Shown in pieces: positions 31,114 to 32,265 of a DNA stretch of 32,265 nt. A program made the translations under genes and the position numbers. Every line of letters begins with the position of its first letter. Position 1 is the stretch's first letter. The notes beneath the pieces were generated by a model. The model saw nothing but the letters and a program-made list of their open reading frames with translations. It searched no databases and was not told the DNA's origin. Source of the DNA: Bradyrhizobium sp. (GTDB lineage: Bacteria; Pseudomonadota; Alphaproteobacteria; Rhizobiales; Xanthobacteraceae); assembly GCF_030693485.1 (NCBI RefSeq), contig NZ_JAUYAN010000342.1:1-32265 (forward strand), written 5' to 3'.

Positions 31114-31632
31114 ATGACGCGCAAGCAGCGGCGTTTGACAATGATCGGCGGCTCGCTCGCGGTGCTCGCCATCGCGGCGGCTCTGGTGCTGAACGCGATG
31201 CGCGACTCGATCGTGTTCTTCTCGACGCCCACGATGCTGGCGGAAAAGCCGGTCGCCGCCGGCAAGCGTTTCCGGCTCGGCGGCCTGGTGCAGCCGGGAT
31301 CGCTGGTTCGCGGCGACAATCTTGCGGTCACATTCGAGGTTGCCGACGGCAGCGCCACGCTGCCGGTTTCCTTCAAGGGCATTCTGCCCGATCTGTTCCG
31401 CGAAGGGCAGGGTGTGGTCGCCGAAGGCGCCCTCGATGCCGCAGGCGTGTTCAAGGCCGATACCGTGCTGGCCAAGCACGACGAGACCTACATGCCGAAG
31501 GAAGTCGCGGACGCGCTGAAGAAGCAGGGACACTGGAAAGACGATTACGGCGCGAAAAAGCCGGACTACAGCGCCAAACCCGCTGCCGCCACGCAAGGGG
31601 CGTCGCAGGCGAAGCAGGGAGTTTCGCAGTGA
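31114..31632 (+). CDS. ccmE: Cytochrome c maturation haem chaperone CcmE (CycJ)
   Basis: A 172-residue membrane-anchored periplasmic protein with a basic start (MTRKQRRL), one membrane helix (about 9-28) and the CcmE OB-fold domain (FFSTPTML...[10 protein letters not shown]). The haem-attachment motif is [10 protein letters not shown], with His122 carrying the covalently bound haem and Tyr126 as axial ligand. CcmE receives haem from CcmC and passes it to CcmF. The C-terminal tail (about 35 residues, Lys/Ala/Gln-rich) is less conserved. The ATG at 31114 follows GAGGCGAGCC. The stop overlaps the ccmF start by four bases (GTGA), so translation is coupled. Between ccmI and ccmE lies an extragenic palindrome. 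Confidence 0.95.
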   Translation: MTRKQRRLTMIGGSLAVLAIAAALVLNAMRDSIVFFSTPTMLAEKPVAAGKRFRLGGLVQPGSLVRGDNLAVTFEVADGSATLPVSFKGILPDLFREGQGVVAEGALDAAGVFKADTVLAKHDETYMPKEVADALKKQGHWKDDYGAKKPDYSAKPAAATQGASQAKQGVSQ

Positions 31633-32265
31633 TCGCGGAATCAGGACATTACGCACTGGTGCTGGCGCTGGCGCTGGCGCTGATCCAGTCCACCGTGCCG
31701 ATCCTCGGCGCGCGCTGGCGCGATCCCGCTCTGATGAATGTCGCACGCACCACCGCGCTGGCGCAGTTTCTGTTCGTCGCGGCGTCGTTTGCGGCACTGG
31801 CCGCGTTGTACATCACGTCCGACTTCTCCGTCGTCAACGTCTACGAGAATTCGCATTCGACCAAACCGCTGCTCTACAAGATCACCGGCGTATGGGGCAA
31901 TCATGAGGGCTCCATGCTGCTGTGGGTGTCGATCCTGGCGCTGTTCGGCGGCCTGGTCGCAGCCTTCGGCAACAACCTGCCGCTGTCGCTGCGTGCCTAT
32001 GTGCTGGCGGTACAGGGCTGGATCGCCAGCGCGTTCTATCTGTTCATCCTGCTCACCTCGAACCCGTTCCTGCGCATCGCCAGCCCGCCGATCGAGGGCC
32101 GCGACCTCAACCCGGTGCTGCAGGACATCGGCCTCGCGGTGCATCCGCCGATGCTCTATCTCGGCTATGTCGGCTTTTCGATCTCGTTTTCATTCGCGGT
32201 CGCAGCACTGCTCGAAGGCCGGATTGACGCGGCCTGGGCACGCTGGGTGCGGCCGTGGACGCTGG
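31629..32265 (+). CDS. ccmF: Cytochrome c haem lyase subunit CcmF (CycK), 5' part
   Basis: A GTG start at 31629 overlaps the ccmE stop, and the frame stays open to the window edge, giving 212 codons of a protein that usually has about 650 residues. The readable part starts [20 protein letters not shown] and contains several membrane helices. It shows the [11 protein letters not shown] motif near residue 92 and the start of the tryptophan-rich region with the conserved [19 protein letters not shown] tract. CcmF with CcmH and CcmI ligates haem to apocytochrome c in the periplasm. It is truncated only by the window, not by mutation. It belongs to the same operon as ccmI and ccmE. Confidence 0.93.
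   Translation, partial: MIAESGHYALVLALALALIQSTVPILGARWRDPALMNVARTTALAQFLFVAASFAALAALYITSDFSVVNVYENSHSTKPLLYKITGVWGNHEGSMLLWVSILALFGGLVAAFGNNLPLSLRAYVLAVQGWIASAFYLFILLTSNPFLRIASPPIEGRDLNPVLQDIGLAVHPPMLYLGYVGFSISFSFAVAALLEGRIDAAWARWVRPWTL

Noticed and set aside
1..32265. CRISPR arrays, tRNA or rRNA genes, insertion sequences, phage genes
   Set aside because: I looked for regularly spaced repeats, tRNA-like cloverleaf ends and transposase or integrase motifs, and saw none. The only tandem repeat is within the kinase gene.

Overview
The window is GC-rich, densely coded DNA from an alphaproteobacterium, most likely Nitrobacteraceae (Bradyrhizobium, Rhodopseudomonas or a close relative). The assignment rests on several things read from the sequence: tandem rhizobial-type porins, a ccmI-ccmE-ccmF (cycHJK) order, a FeuP/FeuQ-like two-component pair, FixK/FNR-type boxes, a GGAAC-N16-CGTT general-stress promoter, and several small proteins of a kind I associate with Bradyrhizobium. 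I ran no search, so the genus is inference.

Layout. Positions 1-2.5 kb (minus strand) hold the first codons of an unidentified gene, a double-hotdog thioesterase and an amidase-signature hydrolase. Divergent from these is a 71-residue protein behind a FixK/FNR box. At 2.9-6.4 kb (minus) lies a bifunctional class A penicillin-binding protein followed by a tightly coupled DUF1214/DUF1254 pair. At 6.7-9.2 kb (plus) are a YcgN-family cysteine-cluster protein, a DHA2 multidrug transporter and a 73-residue protein. At 9.5-13.2 kb a receiver-only response regulator precedes a 1086-residue hybrid histidine kinase whose sensory part carries three near-identical PAS units at an exact 426-bp period. A large nested inverted repeat closes that unit. 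At 13.4-19.3 kb (minus) is a thiamine-diphosphate enzyme and, upstream of it, a three-gene overlapping operon: AMP/thymidine phosphorylase family protein, PRPP synthetase family protein, and beta-CASP metallo-beta-lactamase ribonuclease. An FNR/FixK-type promoter of near-ideal geometry precedes this operon.

At 19.6-23.1 kb (plus) are two tandem porins. They are followed by a likely 56-residue small ORF on the opposite strand, an orphan Flp-type pilin, a small conserved minus-strand protein and a Ku protein (minus). At 25.3-27.9 kb are a 50-residue membrane protein under a consensus EcfG-type promoter and a FeuP/FeuQ-like regulator and sensor kinase pair. From 28 kb come a 466-residue helical protein of unknown function and an 89-residue beta-rich protein. 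The cytochrome c maturation genes ccmI, ccmE and ccmF follow, with ccmF cut by the window end.

Theme. Three sites fit the FNR/FixK pattern TTGA-N6-TCAA or miss it by one base. They precede the 71-residue gene, the phosphorylase/PRPP/ribonuclease operon and ccmI. The latter two also have a -10-like hexamer at the position expected for a class II (-41.5) site. I infer that a low-oxygen regulator links several otherwise unrelated loci here. The most interesting candidate system is a hypoxia-induced RNA/nucleotide recycling operon: ribonuclease, NMP phosphorylase and PRPP synthetase.
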